The translations under genes and the position numbers were made by a program. Shown one piece after another: positions 16,404 to 23,979 of a DNA stretch of 64,000 nucleotides. Position 1 is the stretch's first letter; each line of letters begins with the position of its first letter. The stretch comes from Oscillospiraceae bacterium (GTDB lineage: Bacteria > Bacillota > Clostridia > Oscillospirales > Oscillospiraceae): NCBI GenBank assembly GCA_017506735.1, contig JAFVMW010000073.1, forward strand, positions 20,030 through 84,029, given 5' to 3'. Under the pieces are notes generated by a model. The model made no database searches and had not been told where the DNA came from. It saw only the letters and a program-made list of their open reading frames with translations.

Positions 16404-17522
16404 TTACTTGGCGTACTTGGCGACAACGGCAGCCATGGCCTCGAACTGCTCCTCCATGTCACGGACCAGCTTGAACTGGGTCCGGCAGCGGTCCAGGTTC
16501 TGCTCGGGGTAGTGGATGCGGAAGTAGTGGTCGCCGTCCAGGTAGTCGGTCAGGAACCGGATGCCGCACTCCAGGGTCATCAGCTTTGCGCCCCAGGGCA
16601 GGTACTCCAGCTCACCGGCAGTCAGGCTGCCCTCGGCACCTTCGATGAAGCCACGGGTGTAAACCTCGTACAGGTCAATATCGAAGTTGACCTTGCTCAG
16701 ATCCTTTTCGTCCTCGGCGGAGTGGTTTGCGCCGAACCGGATGGAATCACCGAAATCGTTGATGGACAGGCCGGGCATGGTGGTGTCCAGGTCGATGACA
16801 CAGATGCCCTCGTGGGTGTCACGGTCGATGAGAATGTTGTTCAGCTTGGTGTCGTTGTGGGTGACCCGGAGGGGCAGCTTGCCGGAGCGCAGAGCGTCCA
16901 GGGCCACGGAGCAGTCAGCCCGGCGATCCAGAACGAACTGAACCTCCTCTAGAACCTCGGCGGCGCGGCCGTGCTTGTCGGCCTTCAGGGCGGCCTCGAA
17001 CTTGGCCAGACGATCCTCGGTGTTGTGGAAGTTCACGATGGTCTCGTGGAGGGTTTCGGCAGGGTAGCCGCCCAGCATCCGCTGGAAACGGCCGAAGGCC
17101 CGGGCGGAAGCCTCAAACAGCTCGGGGGTGGCCTTCTGGAAGCAGTCGGTGTTCTCAATGAAGGGGGTCAGACGCCAGACCTTGCCGTTGGAGTCGGTGT
17201 AGTAGGGCTTGCCGTCCTTGGTATTCACCAGGGACAGGGTCTCGCGCATGGGATCGCCGCCGTTGGCGATGACCTTATTCCGGAGGTAGGAGGTGATGCC
17301 GATGAAGTTCTCCATCAGCTCCTCGGGGTGAGGGAAGGCAGCGGAGGACAGGCCCTGCAGAATGAAGCGGATGGCGTCACCCTCCTGGGGCTGGCAGACG
17401 ATGCAGAAGGTGTCATTGATGTGGCCCTGGCCGTAGCGGACGGCACCCATCAGGGTTGCGGGGAAGTCGTAGGCAGCCAGAACTTCGCGGATGATGGTAT
17501 CATTTTCGGGGATGTAGATCAT
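16404..17522 (-). CDS. Phosphotransferase-family kinase, N-acetylhexosamine 1-kinase (NahK)-like
   Basis: The 372-residue protein has the aminoglycoside/choline-kinase fold. The catalytic loop is THNDTKLNNILID, and the metal-binding Asp follows in ICVIDLDTTMPG. The N-terminal YGQGHINDTFCIV and the overall length resemble NahK of bifidobacteria, which phosphorylates GlcNAc or GalNAc at C1 in the lacto-N-biose/galacto-N-biose pathway. No LNB phosphorylase or UDP-sugar enzyme is adjacent, so the substrate is an inference. Pgi lies 2 kb away, suggesting a general sugar-use neighbourhood. It has its own promoter and terminator. Confidence 0.8.
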   Translation of the reverse strand: MIYIPENDTIIREVLAAYDFPATLMGAVRYGQGHINDTFCIVCQPQEGDAIRFILQGLSSAAFPHPEELMENFIGITSYLRNKVIANGGDPMRETLSLVNTKDGKPYYTDSNGKVWRLTPFIENTDCFQKATPELFEASARAFGRFQRMLGGYPAETLHETIVNFHNTEDRLAKFEAALKADKHGRAAEVLEEVQFVLDRRADCSVALDALRSGKLPLRVTHNDTKLNNILIDRDTHEGICVIDLDTTMPGLSINDFGDSIRFGANHSAEDEKDLSKVNFDIDLYEVYTRGFIEGAEGSLTAGELEYLPWGAKLMTLECGIRFLTDYLDGDHYFRIHYPEQNLDRCRTQFKLVRDMEEQFEAMAAVVAKYAK

Positions 17523-17575
17523 AACGTGACAGACTCCTTTTTAGTAATAATCCGTTATTTTTCCTTGGTAATTAG

Positions 17576-17604
17576 ATTATATTACGATTATTTTGTTTTT
17601 TCAA
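17576..17604 (-). promoter_or_regulatory. Promoter for NahK-like kinase
   Basis: On the minus strand TTGAAA (17604-17599), a 17-bp spacer and TATAAT (17581-17576) lie about 50 bases before the ATG. Confidence 0.82.
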
Positions 17605-17688
17605 CAGGCCCGTCCGACTGAGAATGTATCAAATTTGATGCACTTTTTCCAGACACCTCCCAAACCCCAAAACCGACGGAAAAAAACA

Positions 17689-17808
17689 GTTTGGCGACTC
17701 GCCGCCAAACTGTAATTTATCTGTACAATGCCGTATTCGAACGGTTTCTACTCGCATAGCAGCCATCACCCAAACCAGCGCACGAATCGCCTGCCCGGGC
17801 GCCCGGGC
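17689..17808. repeat. Family B repeat, copy 4 (reverse, rearranged)
   Basis: It has GTTTGGCGACTCGCCGCCAAAC, a perfect palindrome, then the reverse-strand elements CGAACGGTTTCTACTCGCAT and GCGCACGAATCG, and a GCCCGGGCGCCCGGGC palindrome. It fills most of the 339-bp gap between the kinase and the next gene. Confidence 0.6.
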
Positions 17809-17811
17809 CGC

Positions 17812-17846
17812 AAAAAAACCGGGCCGTCCTTTCGGACAGCCCGGAT
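17812..17846 (-). terminator. Terminator for small P-loop gene
   Basis: CCGGGC-C-GTCC, a TTTC loop and GGAC-A-GCCCGG are followed by seven T on the minus strand. Confidence 0.88.
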
Positions 17847-17861
17847 TGGGTATGTAGAGGA

Positions 17862-18269
17862 TTACAGATACTTCTTGATGGCCTCGGAAGCTTCCTCGGG
17901 ATCGTCGGAGACGGACAGGGTCAGCTTCACGTTGTTGGTCTCAGAGAACTTGGCGGCCCAGTCGATGAACTCTTCGCCCACGTCGTGGTTCTTGCCGATG
18001 GTCTTGTACAGGTTATCGATGAAGATGTGGGTGATGTCGAAGTTGCCGGCATGCAGACCGCTGATCAGACCCTTCAGCAGGTCAACGTTCTTAACGCCGT
18101 ACTCTTCGGAATCAACCAGACGAACCTTATAAGGCAGATCATAGGTCAGCTTCTTGCCGTACTCAATGCAGACGATATCGCCGGCCTCGGTGTTGACGGC
18201 GTCCTGAATGGCAGCGATCAGCTTCTTGGTCTTACCAGAGCCCTTGCGGCCCATAATAACTTTAATCAT
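17862..18269 (-). CDS. Small P-loop ATP-binding protein, 135 aa
   Basis: The N terminus has a clear Walker A, GRKGSGKTKKLI (residues 6-17), and a hydrophobic strand ending in a Walker B-like Asp follows at ITHIFIDNL. Such short proteins recur in Clostridia, often annotated loosely as ATP-binding or twitching-motility proteins; no experimental role is known to me. Length is about one Rossmann-like domain without a C-terminal lid. AAGGAGGAG stands before the ATG at 18269; an upstream Met lacks a ribosome site. It has its own promoter and terminator, so it is a monocistronic unit. Confidence 0.78.
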   Translation of the reverse strand: MIKVIMGRKGSGKTKKLIAAIQDAVNTEAGDIVCIEYGKKLTYDLPYKVRLVDSEEYGVKNVDLLKGLISGLHAGNFDITHIFIDNLYKTIGKNHDVGEEFIDWAAKFSETNNVKLTLSVSDDPEEASEAIKKYL

Positions 18270-18311
18270 AGGAAACTCCTCCTTACTAATGCCGAATATG
18301 GCTGTGTCCAT

Positions 18312-18340
18312 ATTCTACCATTGTGTATTGTTTTTTGCAA
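18312..18340 (-). promoter_or_regulatory. Promoter for small P-loop gene
   Basis: TTGCAA (18340-18335), a 17-bp spacer and TAGAAT (18317-18312) on the minus strand. It lies in the 122-bp gap after pgi. Confidence 0.78.
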
Positions 18341-18391
18341 GAACTTTTGTGACTTTTTTCAAAAGAAAAATATGGGCAGGGGAGCGGGGGC

Positions 18392-19693
18392 TCAGTCACA
18401 GCCGGGCTTGCCCAAAAGCCGGAACATATTGCGCTTGTAGGCCTCCACGCCGGGCTGGTTGAAGGGATTGACCCCCAGCATATAGGCGGAAATGCCGCAG
18501 CTCAGCTCGAAGAACCAGAACAGCTCGCCCAGCATCCGCTCATTGAGCTGGCCGCACTCGATGGTCAGCACCGGCACGCCGCCGTCTGTGTGGGCCTGGA
18601 CGGTGCCCAGGCAGGCCATATCCTCCACGAAGGACAGCTCTTTTCCTGCCAGATAATTCAGCCCATCCAGATTCCGGGGGTCCTGGCCGATGGTCAGGCC
18701 GTCCTGGGGAGGCTCGAAGCGGAGCATGGTTTCAAACAGGATTCCGGGGCCGTCCTGAATGAACTGGCCCAGGGAGTGCAGATCGGCGGTCAGCTCCGCA
18801 GGCACGGGGAACAGGCCCTTGCCGTCCTTGCCCTCGGACTCGCCGAAAAGCTGCTGCCACCAGCGGCCCATCATGGCAAAGCCCGGCTCAAAGGACTCAA
18901 GCACCTCGACGGACTTGCCCTTCCGGTACAGGGCATTGCGGACGCCGGCGTAGAGCCACACCGGATTCTCAAAGGACCGAAGGTTGGTATTTTCCTTGCC
19001 CTCCAGGGCGCCGGACAGCACCTCCATAATGTCGATGCCGGCCACTGCCATGGGAAGCAGTCCCACCGGAGACAGCACCGAGAACCGGCCGCCCACATCG
19101 GAAGGAATCTGGAAGCTCTCCCAGCCCTCCAGGGCAGCCATCTGCCGCAGGGCGCCCCGGGTTTTGTCGGTGATGGCCCAGATCCGCTTTTTGGCGGCAT
19201 CGGTGCCATATTTGCGCTCCAGCAGCCATTTCAGACTGCGGAAGGCGATGGCAGGCTCGGTGGTGGTGCCGGATTTGGAGATGACGCACAGGGAAAAGTC
19301 CTTGCCCTCCAGAAGGGCCTGGGTTTCGTTCCACTGACGGGTGGACAGGCTGTTGCCCATGTACAGGATCATGGGATCGCCCTTGCCCTTGCCCAGATTC
19401 CGGTTGGGACCCTGGAGCAGCTCAATGGCGGCCCGGGGGCCCAGATAGCTGCCGCCGATGCCCACGACGATGAATACATCGCTGGTTTCCCGGATGGTTT
19501 TTGCGGCGGCCTGAATGCGCTGGATCTCCCAGGTGGCCCGGGAGGTGGGCAGGTCCAGCCAGCCCAGATAGTCGCTGCCCTCACCGGAGCGGTCCGTGAG
19601 CGCCATGTGGGCGGCGAAAACCTCCTGCTCCGTCATCAGAAGCTCCGGCAGGGAAATCGCGCCCCATACGTTGGAAATGTCAACTGAAATCAT
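18392..19693 (-). CDS. pgi: Glucose-6-phosphate isomerase
   Basis: Pgi interconverts glucose 6-phosphate and fructose 6-phosphate in glycolysis. The 433-residue size matches the Bacillus-type form. Visible motifs are VVGIGGSYLGPRAAIELL, the sugar-phosphate-binding SKSGTTTEPAIAF, the GGRFSVLSPVGLLP block, and the C-terminal NPFNQPGVEAYKRNMF with the catalytic Lys. It is a single gene; no clear terminator follows before the P-loop gene's promoter. The ribosome site is weak (GAGG very close to the ATG), although AAAGGA lies further up. Confidence 0.95.
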   Translation of the reverse strand: MISVDISNVWGAISLPELLMTEQEVFAAHMALTDRSGEGSDYLGWLDLPTSRATWEIQRIQAAAKTIRETSDVFIVVGIGGSYLGPRAAIELLQGPNRNLGKGKGDPMILYMGNSLSTRQWNETQALLEGKDFSLCVISKSGTTTEPAIAFRSLKWLLERKYGTDAAKKRIWAITDKTRGALRQMAALEGWESFQIPSDVGGRFSVLSPVGLLPMAVAGIDIMEVLSGALEGKENTNLRSFENPVWLYAGVRNALYRKGKSVEVLESFEPGFAMMGRWWQQLFGESEGKDGKGLFPVPAELTADLHSLGQFIQDGPGILFETMLRFEPPQDGLTIGQDPRNLDGLNYLAGKELSFVEDMACLGTVQAHTDGGVPVLTIECGQLNERMLGELFWFFELSCGISAYMLGVNPFNQPGVEAYKRNMFRLLGKPGCD

Positions 19694-19867
19694 ACCTCAG
19701 ATTGCACATCCTTTCTTATCAATTCGTATCCTGCTTTTATGTTAACGCAAACAAAGCGCAAACGCAAGTATTATTCTGACGCAGGATAAAAAATACCGCT
19801 ATTTTATCAGCCCATTGCCTGAAAGAACAAAACGTGGTATGATAAATAAAATGTGTCAGTCAAATTG

Positions 19868-19940
19868 GAGTATGGCGGCGAGTCGCCGCCGACAATTCGT
19901 GCCTTCGGGACCCTGCGTGTTCAACGCCATTGGGTACCGC
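19868..19940. repeat. Family B repeat, copy 5
   Basis: It starts with TATGGCGGCGAGTCGCCGCC, then GACAATTCGTGCC, and decays after about 70 bp. Bases 19694-19867 carry the pgi upstream region; I see only weak promoter-like AT-rich sequence there. Confidence 0.6.
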
Positions 19941-19973
19941 CCGGCTGGAACCCGGGATCAATGGATCACCATT

Positions 19974-20103
19974 GTAGGGGACGGCCTCCCGGACGTCCCG
20001 CGCGGCAATCTCCGATTGCCGCTTTGTAATCACGCCGTATTTCCCAAAATCCACCCATCGAGGTCGGATTTTGGGTCGGGACGTCGAGGACGCCGTCCCC
20101 TAC
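19974..20103. repeat. Family A repeat, long class (130 bp), reverse orientation
   Basis: The long-class insert reads in reverse here (CATCGAGGTCGGATTTTGGG at about 20057-20076) compared with 15021 and 22284. It ends GGACGCCGTCCCCTAC, 40 bases before the next gene. Confidence 0.87.
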
Positions 20104-20143
20104 GGCGCAATGAGACATATCATCAAGCAAGGAGGTCTTTCCT

Positions 20144-20878
20144 ATGAAAACAGGCATTCAGGTGTCCAGCTTCCGTCCGGTGCTGAAGAATGAAGCCCAG
20201 GTGGCTTATGCCATTGACCGGATGGGGGACATGGGCTGCGGCACCGTTCAGCTCCAGTGGATTGATCCGGCGGTGGAGCCGGCCTTCATCGCCGGGGAGC
20301 TGGCCCGTCGGGGCATCCGGTCGGTGTCCGTCCAGGATTATTACACCGCCGTTGCGGAAAACCGGGACTACTACACCGAGCTGAACCGGCACACCGGCGG
20401 CACCTGGGTCTGCGTCAGCCGGATTCCCGGAGAGCTGCGCTCGGAGGAGGGCCTCCGGGAATATGTCCGCCGGCTCCGGGCCATGGCTGCCGATCTGGAA
20501 GCGATGGGCCAGAAGCTCTGCTTCCACCCGGTCAGCGCCGATTTCGCCCCCGAGGGGGAGCTGGAGCCGGTGGAGGCCCTGCTGGACGAAATGCCGGAGC
20601 TTGCAATCTGCGCTGACCTGTACCATCTCCACAAAACCGGCCGGGACATGATCGCCTGGCTGCGCCGGTACGCCGGACGGGTCTGCATGGTGCATTTCAA
20701 GGACTATGCCCCGGATGGAGCCCTGGTCCCGGCCGGACAGGGTGTCATCGACTGGACCGGCGTGGTGAATGCCTGCCGGGACACCGGCGTTGAGTACGCC
20801 TTCGTCGAACAGGAAACCTGGCAGGGCGACCCCTTCCAGCGGCTGGAGGAAGCGCTGAACTGGCTGGACGGGCAGTAA
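20144..20878 (+). CDS. Sugar phosphate isomerase/epimerase (xylose isomerase-like TIM barrel)
   Basis: The 244-residue protein belongs to the AP-endonuclease-2/xylose isomerase-like TIM barrel group, which uses a divalent metal to isomerise or epimerise sugars or polyols. Candidate metal ligands are at the ends of barrel strands: LCFHPVSADF, LAICADLYHLHK, VCMVHFKDYAP and AFVEQETW. The N-terminal IQVSSFRPVLKN is typical of the family. Specific substrate is unknown. AAGGAGG precedes the ATG. No signal peptide is seen. It stands alone between a family A and a family C repeat. Confidence 0.83.
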   Translation: MKTGIQVSSFRPVLKNEAQVAYAIDRMGDMGCGTVQLQWIDPAVEPAFIAGELARRGIRSVSVQDYYTAVAENRDYYTELNRHTGGTWVCVSRIPGELRSEEGLREYVRRLRAMAADLEAMGQKLCFHPVSADFAPEGELEPVEALLDEMPELAICADLYHLHKTGRDMIAWLRRYAGRVCMVHFKDYAPDGALVPAGQGVIDWTGVVNACRDTGVEYAFVEQETWQGDPFQRLEEALNWLDGQ

Positions 20879-20897
20879 ACAGTTTACGGGGCCCAAG

Positions 20898-21106
20898 CCT
20901 CCCCTTTGAGGGGAGGTGCCCAGTGCGCACACTGGGCGGAGGGGTGAAAGCCTACGGGATGGAAATGGTGCATAATTGCCACCTTTCACCCCTCAGTCCG
21001 CTTCGCGGCCAGTTGCCTGCGGGCAACCCTGTCGCGGCTCTGACAGCCCACAGGGCTGTCATTCACTACCGCGACTGCGCTTCACTTACCCCTCGAGGGG
21101 AGGCTT
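20898..21106. repeat. Family C repeat, copy 1 (CCCCTTTGAGGGG type)
   Basis: It begins CCTCCCCTTTGAGGGGAGG and ends CCCCTCGAGGGGAGGC, with inner arms GGAGGGGTGAAAG and CTTTCACCCCTCAG and a further internal hairpin AGCCCACAGGGCTGT. The related copy is at 55905. It fills the gap between the isomerase and the glucokinase promoter. Confidence 0.75.
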
Positions 21107-21186
21107 TGAGCCCTACAAACGCCAATTTGACATTCCAGTGTTTTTGCAATTTTTTCCCCTGTGGGGACTGGTATTTTTCGGCAGGA

Positions 21187-21196
21187 TATGTATAAT
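21187..21196 (+). promoter_or_regulatory. Extended -10 promoter for ROK kinase
   Basis: TATGTATAAT gives a TATAAT (21191-21196) preceded by the TG of an extended -10. No good -35 is present 17 bp upstream. Confidence 0.65.
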
Positions 21197-21257
21197 AAAG
21201 AGTATGAGCAACCGGTGGCTCACCGGTGACAGTACATCAATTTTCGGAGGTAGAATT

Positions 21258-22202
21258 ATGCGTTACGGTTTTGGCATCGATGTGGGCGGAACCACCATCA
21301 AGATCGCCTTTTTTGAGAAGGACGGCACCATGCGGGACAAGTGGGAGATTCCCACCCGTACGGAAAACGGCGGCGTGAATGTGCTGCCGGACATCGCCGC
21401 TTCTGTCCGGGAATATCTGGACAGAGAAAATATCCCCAACAGTGACATCATCGGTCTGGGTATTGGCGTGCCCGGCCCCGTCAGTGATGCCGGCATCGTC
21501 AACAAGTGCGTGAATCTGGGCTGGGGCATTACCGATCTCCACGGCGAGCTGTCCGTCCTCACCGGCTTCGGTGTCAAGGGCGGCAACGATGCCAACGTGG
21601 CTGCTCTGGGCGAGTGCTGGAAGGGCGGCGGCCAGGGCGCTGAGAACATGGTCATGGCTACCCTGGGCACCGGCGTTGGCGGCGGCATCGTGGTGGGCGG
21701 CAAGCTCATCGCAGGCTTCCACGGCGCAGGCGGCGAGATCGGCCACATCACCATGGATACCACCGAAACCGAGGCCTGCGGCTGCGGCAAGTACGGCTGC
21801 GCCGAGCAGTATTGCTCCGCCACCGGCGTGGTCCGCATGGCAAAGCGCTACCTGGCTTCCCATGATACTCCCTCCGTCCTCCGGGACAAGGACTTCGAGT
21901 GCAAGGACGTGTTCGCCGCCGCCACCGCCGGCGACCAGGCCGCCAAGGAAATTCTGGAGCAGGTCTATGAGATTCTGGGCCGGTTCCTGGCATCCATCTC
22001 CTGCGTGGCTGACCCCGAGGTCATCGTTCTGGGCGGCGGTGTCAGCAAGGCCGGTCAGATGCTGATCGACGGCGCAACCAAGTATTTCCACAAGTACGCC
22101 TTCCACGCCTGCCGCTCCACCCGGATCACCCTGGCCACCCTGGGCAACGATGCCGGTGCCTACGGCGCGTTCAAGCTGGCTGTGGACGAATTCTGCAAGT
22201 AA
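21258..22202 (+). CDS. glcK: ROK family glucokinase
   Basis: ROK kinases phosphorylate glucose or other sugars with ATP. The 314 residues contain the N-terminal phosphate loop GIDVGGTTIKIAFF, the GVPGPVSDAGI segment, the catalytic-region GGNDANVAALGE and the ROK zinc site (GHITMDTTETEACGCGKYGCAEQYCS), whose His and three Cys are all present. A sugar-binding GAGGEIGH stands just before it. There is no N-terminal HTH, so it is an enzyme and not a NagC-type repressor. Glucose is the likeliest substrate but not proven. CGGAGG precedes the ATG at 21258. Confidence 0.9.
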   Translation: MRYGFGIDVGGTTIKIAFFEKDGTMRDKWEIPTRTENGGVNVLPDIAASVREYLDRENIPNSDIIGLGIGVPGPVSDAGIVNKCVNLGWGITDLHGELSVLTGFGVKGGNDANVAALGECWKGGGQGAENMVMATLGTGVGGGIVVGGKLIAGFHGAGGEIGHITMDTTETEACGCGKYGCAEQYCSATGVVRMAKRYLASHDTPSVLRDKDFECKDVFAAATAGDQAAKEILEQVYEILGRFLASISCVADPEVIVLGGGVSKAGQMLIDGATKYFHKYAFHACRSTRITLATLGNDAGAYGAFKLAVDEFCK

Positions 22203-22210
22203 TACGTTGA

Positions 22211-22242
22211 AAACAGCCCGGCATACCACCGGGCTGTTTTTG
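22211..22242 (+). terminator. Terminator after ROK kinase
   Basis: AACAGCCCGG (22212-22221) pairs with CCGGGCTGTT (22229-22238), then TTT. Confidence 0.88.
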
Positions 22243-22283
22243 TACAGACAGATTGCATTTTGTAGAGGTGTTTCGATGATACC

Positions 22284-22413
22284 GTAGGGGACGGCGTCCT
22301 CGACGTCCCGACCCAAAATCCGACCTCGATGGGCTGATTTTGGGAAATACGGTGTGGTTACGAGGCGGCAATCGGAGATTGCCGAACGGGTCGTCGAGGA
22401 CGCCGACCCCTAC
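22284..22413. repeat. Family A repeat, long class (130 bp)
   Basis: Same orientation as the copy at 15021, with flank TGTAGAGGTGTTTCGATGAT before it and CTACAAACTCCAATTTG (22433-22449) beyond it. It lies just upstream of udk. Confidence 0.88.
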
Positions 22414-22471
22414 AGAGGGTATCCCGTCATCTCTACAAACTCCAATTTGATGCATACGAGGAGGACTTCCT

Positions 22472-23095
22472 ATGGAAAACATCTTAGTCATCGGCATCGC
22501 CGGCGGCTCCGGCTCCGGCAAGACCACCCTGATGAACAACATCGTAGCCCGATACGGCGAAAACATCACCGTGCTGAGCCATGACAACTACTATAAACGC
22601 CACGATGAGCTGACCTATGAGGAGCGGTGCCTGCTCAACTACGACGAGCCTGCCGCCCTGGAAACGGATCTGATGGCCCGTCAGCTGGATCAGCTCCGCC
22701 GGGGGCAGCCCATTGACTGCCCGGTGTACGATTTCACCGTCCATAACCGCTCCAACGAGACAGTGCGCATTGAGCCCAGAAAGGTCATCATCGTGGAGGG
22801 CATCCTGATTTTTGAGAACAAGCCTCTGCGCGATCTCATGGACATCCGGATTTTCGTGGACACAGACGCGGATATCCGGCTGTGCCGCCGGGTGAAACGG
22901 GACGTGAACAAGCGGGGCAGAAGCCTGGAGTCCGTGCTGACCCAGTACCAGCAGACCGTCAAGCCCATGCATGAGAAGTATGTGGAGCCCAGCAAGGCCC
23001 ACGCCCATATCATTGTCCCCGAGGGCGGCAAGAATCTGGTGGCCCTGGACATGATCCTCGGCCGGATCACCCGGCATCTGGAGGGCACCGAATGA
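22472..23095 (+). CDS. udk: Uridine kinase
   Basis: Udk phosphorylates uridine and cytidine with ATP or GTP in pyrimidine salvage. The 207-residue protein has the P-loop GIAGGSGSGKTTLMNNI (residues 7-23), the nucleoside-site motif SHDNYYKRHDELTYEER, PVYDFTVHNRS and the LID region RLCRRVKRDVNKRGRS. Length and motif order match the family. GAGGAGG precedes the ATG. Its stop overlaps the following HAD gene by four bases (ATGA), so both are translationally coupled. Confidence 0.95.
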   Translation: MENILVIGIAGGSGSGKTTLMNNIVARYGENITVLSHDNYYKRHDELTYEERCLLNYDEPAALETDLMARQLDQLRRGQPIDCPVYDFTVHNRSNETVRIEPRKVIIVEGILIFENKPLRDLMDIRIFVDTDADIRLCRRVKRDVNKRGRSLESVLTQYQQTVKPMHEKYVEPSKAHAHIIVPEGGKNLVALDMILGRITRHLEGTE

Positions 23096-23718
23096 AGCCC
23101 GGCGCTCTGATTTTCGACATTGACGGAACCCTGTGGGATTCCACCGGCATCGTGGCGGAAGGCTACAACGCCCATCTGGACAAGCTGGGCCACCCTGAGC
23201 TCCACGTCACCGCCGACGGCCTGAAAAAGCTCTTCGGCAGAACCATGACCGAAATCGCCGATGTGCTGTTCCCCGGCTTTGTGCCGGAGGAACGCTACGA
23301 GATCATGGCAGGCTGTATGCACTCGGAGCATGAATTCCTGGAAAAGGACCCCTGCCGCATCGCCTTCCCCGGGGTGGTGGAAACCCTGGAGAAGCTGGAA
23401 AAGGAATTTGACCTGTATGTGGTCAGCAATTCCCAGTCCGGCTACCCGGAGCTGATGATGGAGAAGCTGGGCATCACCCATTTGTTCAAGGGCTGGCTCT
23501 GCTTCGGCGACACCGGCACCTGCAAGGGCGAAACCATCCGTACCCTGATGGCCCGGCACGGCGTGGACAGCGCCGTCTACATCGGCGACACCCAGGGAGA
23601 CCTGGAAGCCAGCCGTCTGGCAGGCCTGCCCTTTGTATTCTGCCGCTTCGGCTTCGGCGCGCCGGAGGAGTACGACTACGCCGTAAATTCCTTCCCGGAA
23701 CTGCTGGAGCTGTTCTGA
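23092..23718 (+). CDS. HAD-superfamily hydrolase, phosphoglycolate phosphatase/beta-PGM-like
   Basis: The 208-residue protein has HAD motif I FDIDGTLWDS (nucleophile and acid/base Asp), motif II VVSNSQSG, a motif III lysine in GTCKGE, and motif IV GDTQGDLEAS. A helical cap lies between motifs I and II (about residues 18-85). This layout is shared by Gph-like phosphatases and phosphoglucomutases. Coupling to udk suggests, but does not prove, a nucleotide or sugar phosphate substrate. A strong terminator follows. Confidence 0.87.
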   Translation: MKPGALIFDIDGTLWDSTGIVAEGYNAHLDKLGHPELHVTADGLKKLFGRTMTEIADVLFPGFVPEERYEIMAGCMHSEHEFLEKDPCRIAFPGVVETLEKLEKEFDLYVVSNSQSGYPELMMEKLGITHLFKGWLCFGDTGTCKGETIRTLMARHGVDSAVYIGDTQGDLEASRLAGLPFVFCRFGFGAPEEYDYAVNSFPELLELF

Positions 23719-23730
23719 GAACAAACCAAA

Positions 23731-23763
23731 CCGGGGGCGGCCCAAAGCCGCCCCCGGTGTTTT
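23731..23763 (+). terminator. Terminator after udk-HAD operon
   Basis: CCGGGGGCGG (23731-23740) pairs with CCGCCCCCGG (23748-23757), followed by TGTTTTAT. Confidence 0.88.
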
Positions 23764-23816
23764 ATCGGAAGATGCAGTTCAATTGGAGTTTGTAGGGGAG
23801 CGTGGAATAACCCATC

Positions 23817-23946
23817 GTAGGGGTCGGCGTCCTCGACGACCCGCTCGGCAATCTCCGATTGCCGCCTCGTAACCACACCATATTTCCCAAAATCCGCCCA
23901 TTGAGGTCGGATTTTGGGTCGGGACGTCGAGGACGCCGTCCCCTAC
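23817..23946. repeat. Family A repeat, long class (130 bp), reverse orientation
   Basis: It has the same orientation as the copy at 19974 and carries both flanks: CAATTGGAGTTTGTAGGGG before (23780-23798) and GGTATCATCGAAACACC plus AAACTCCAATTTT after. This is one of the best-preserved full-length units. Confidence 0.9.
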
Positions 23947-23979
23947 GGTATCATCGAAACACCTCGCCAAACTCCAATT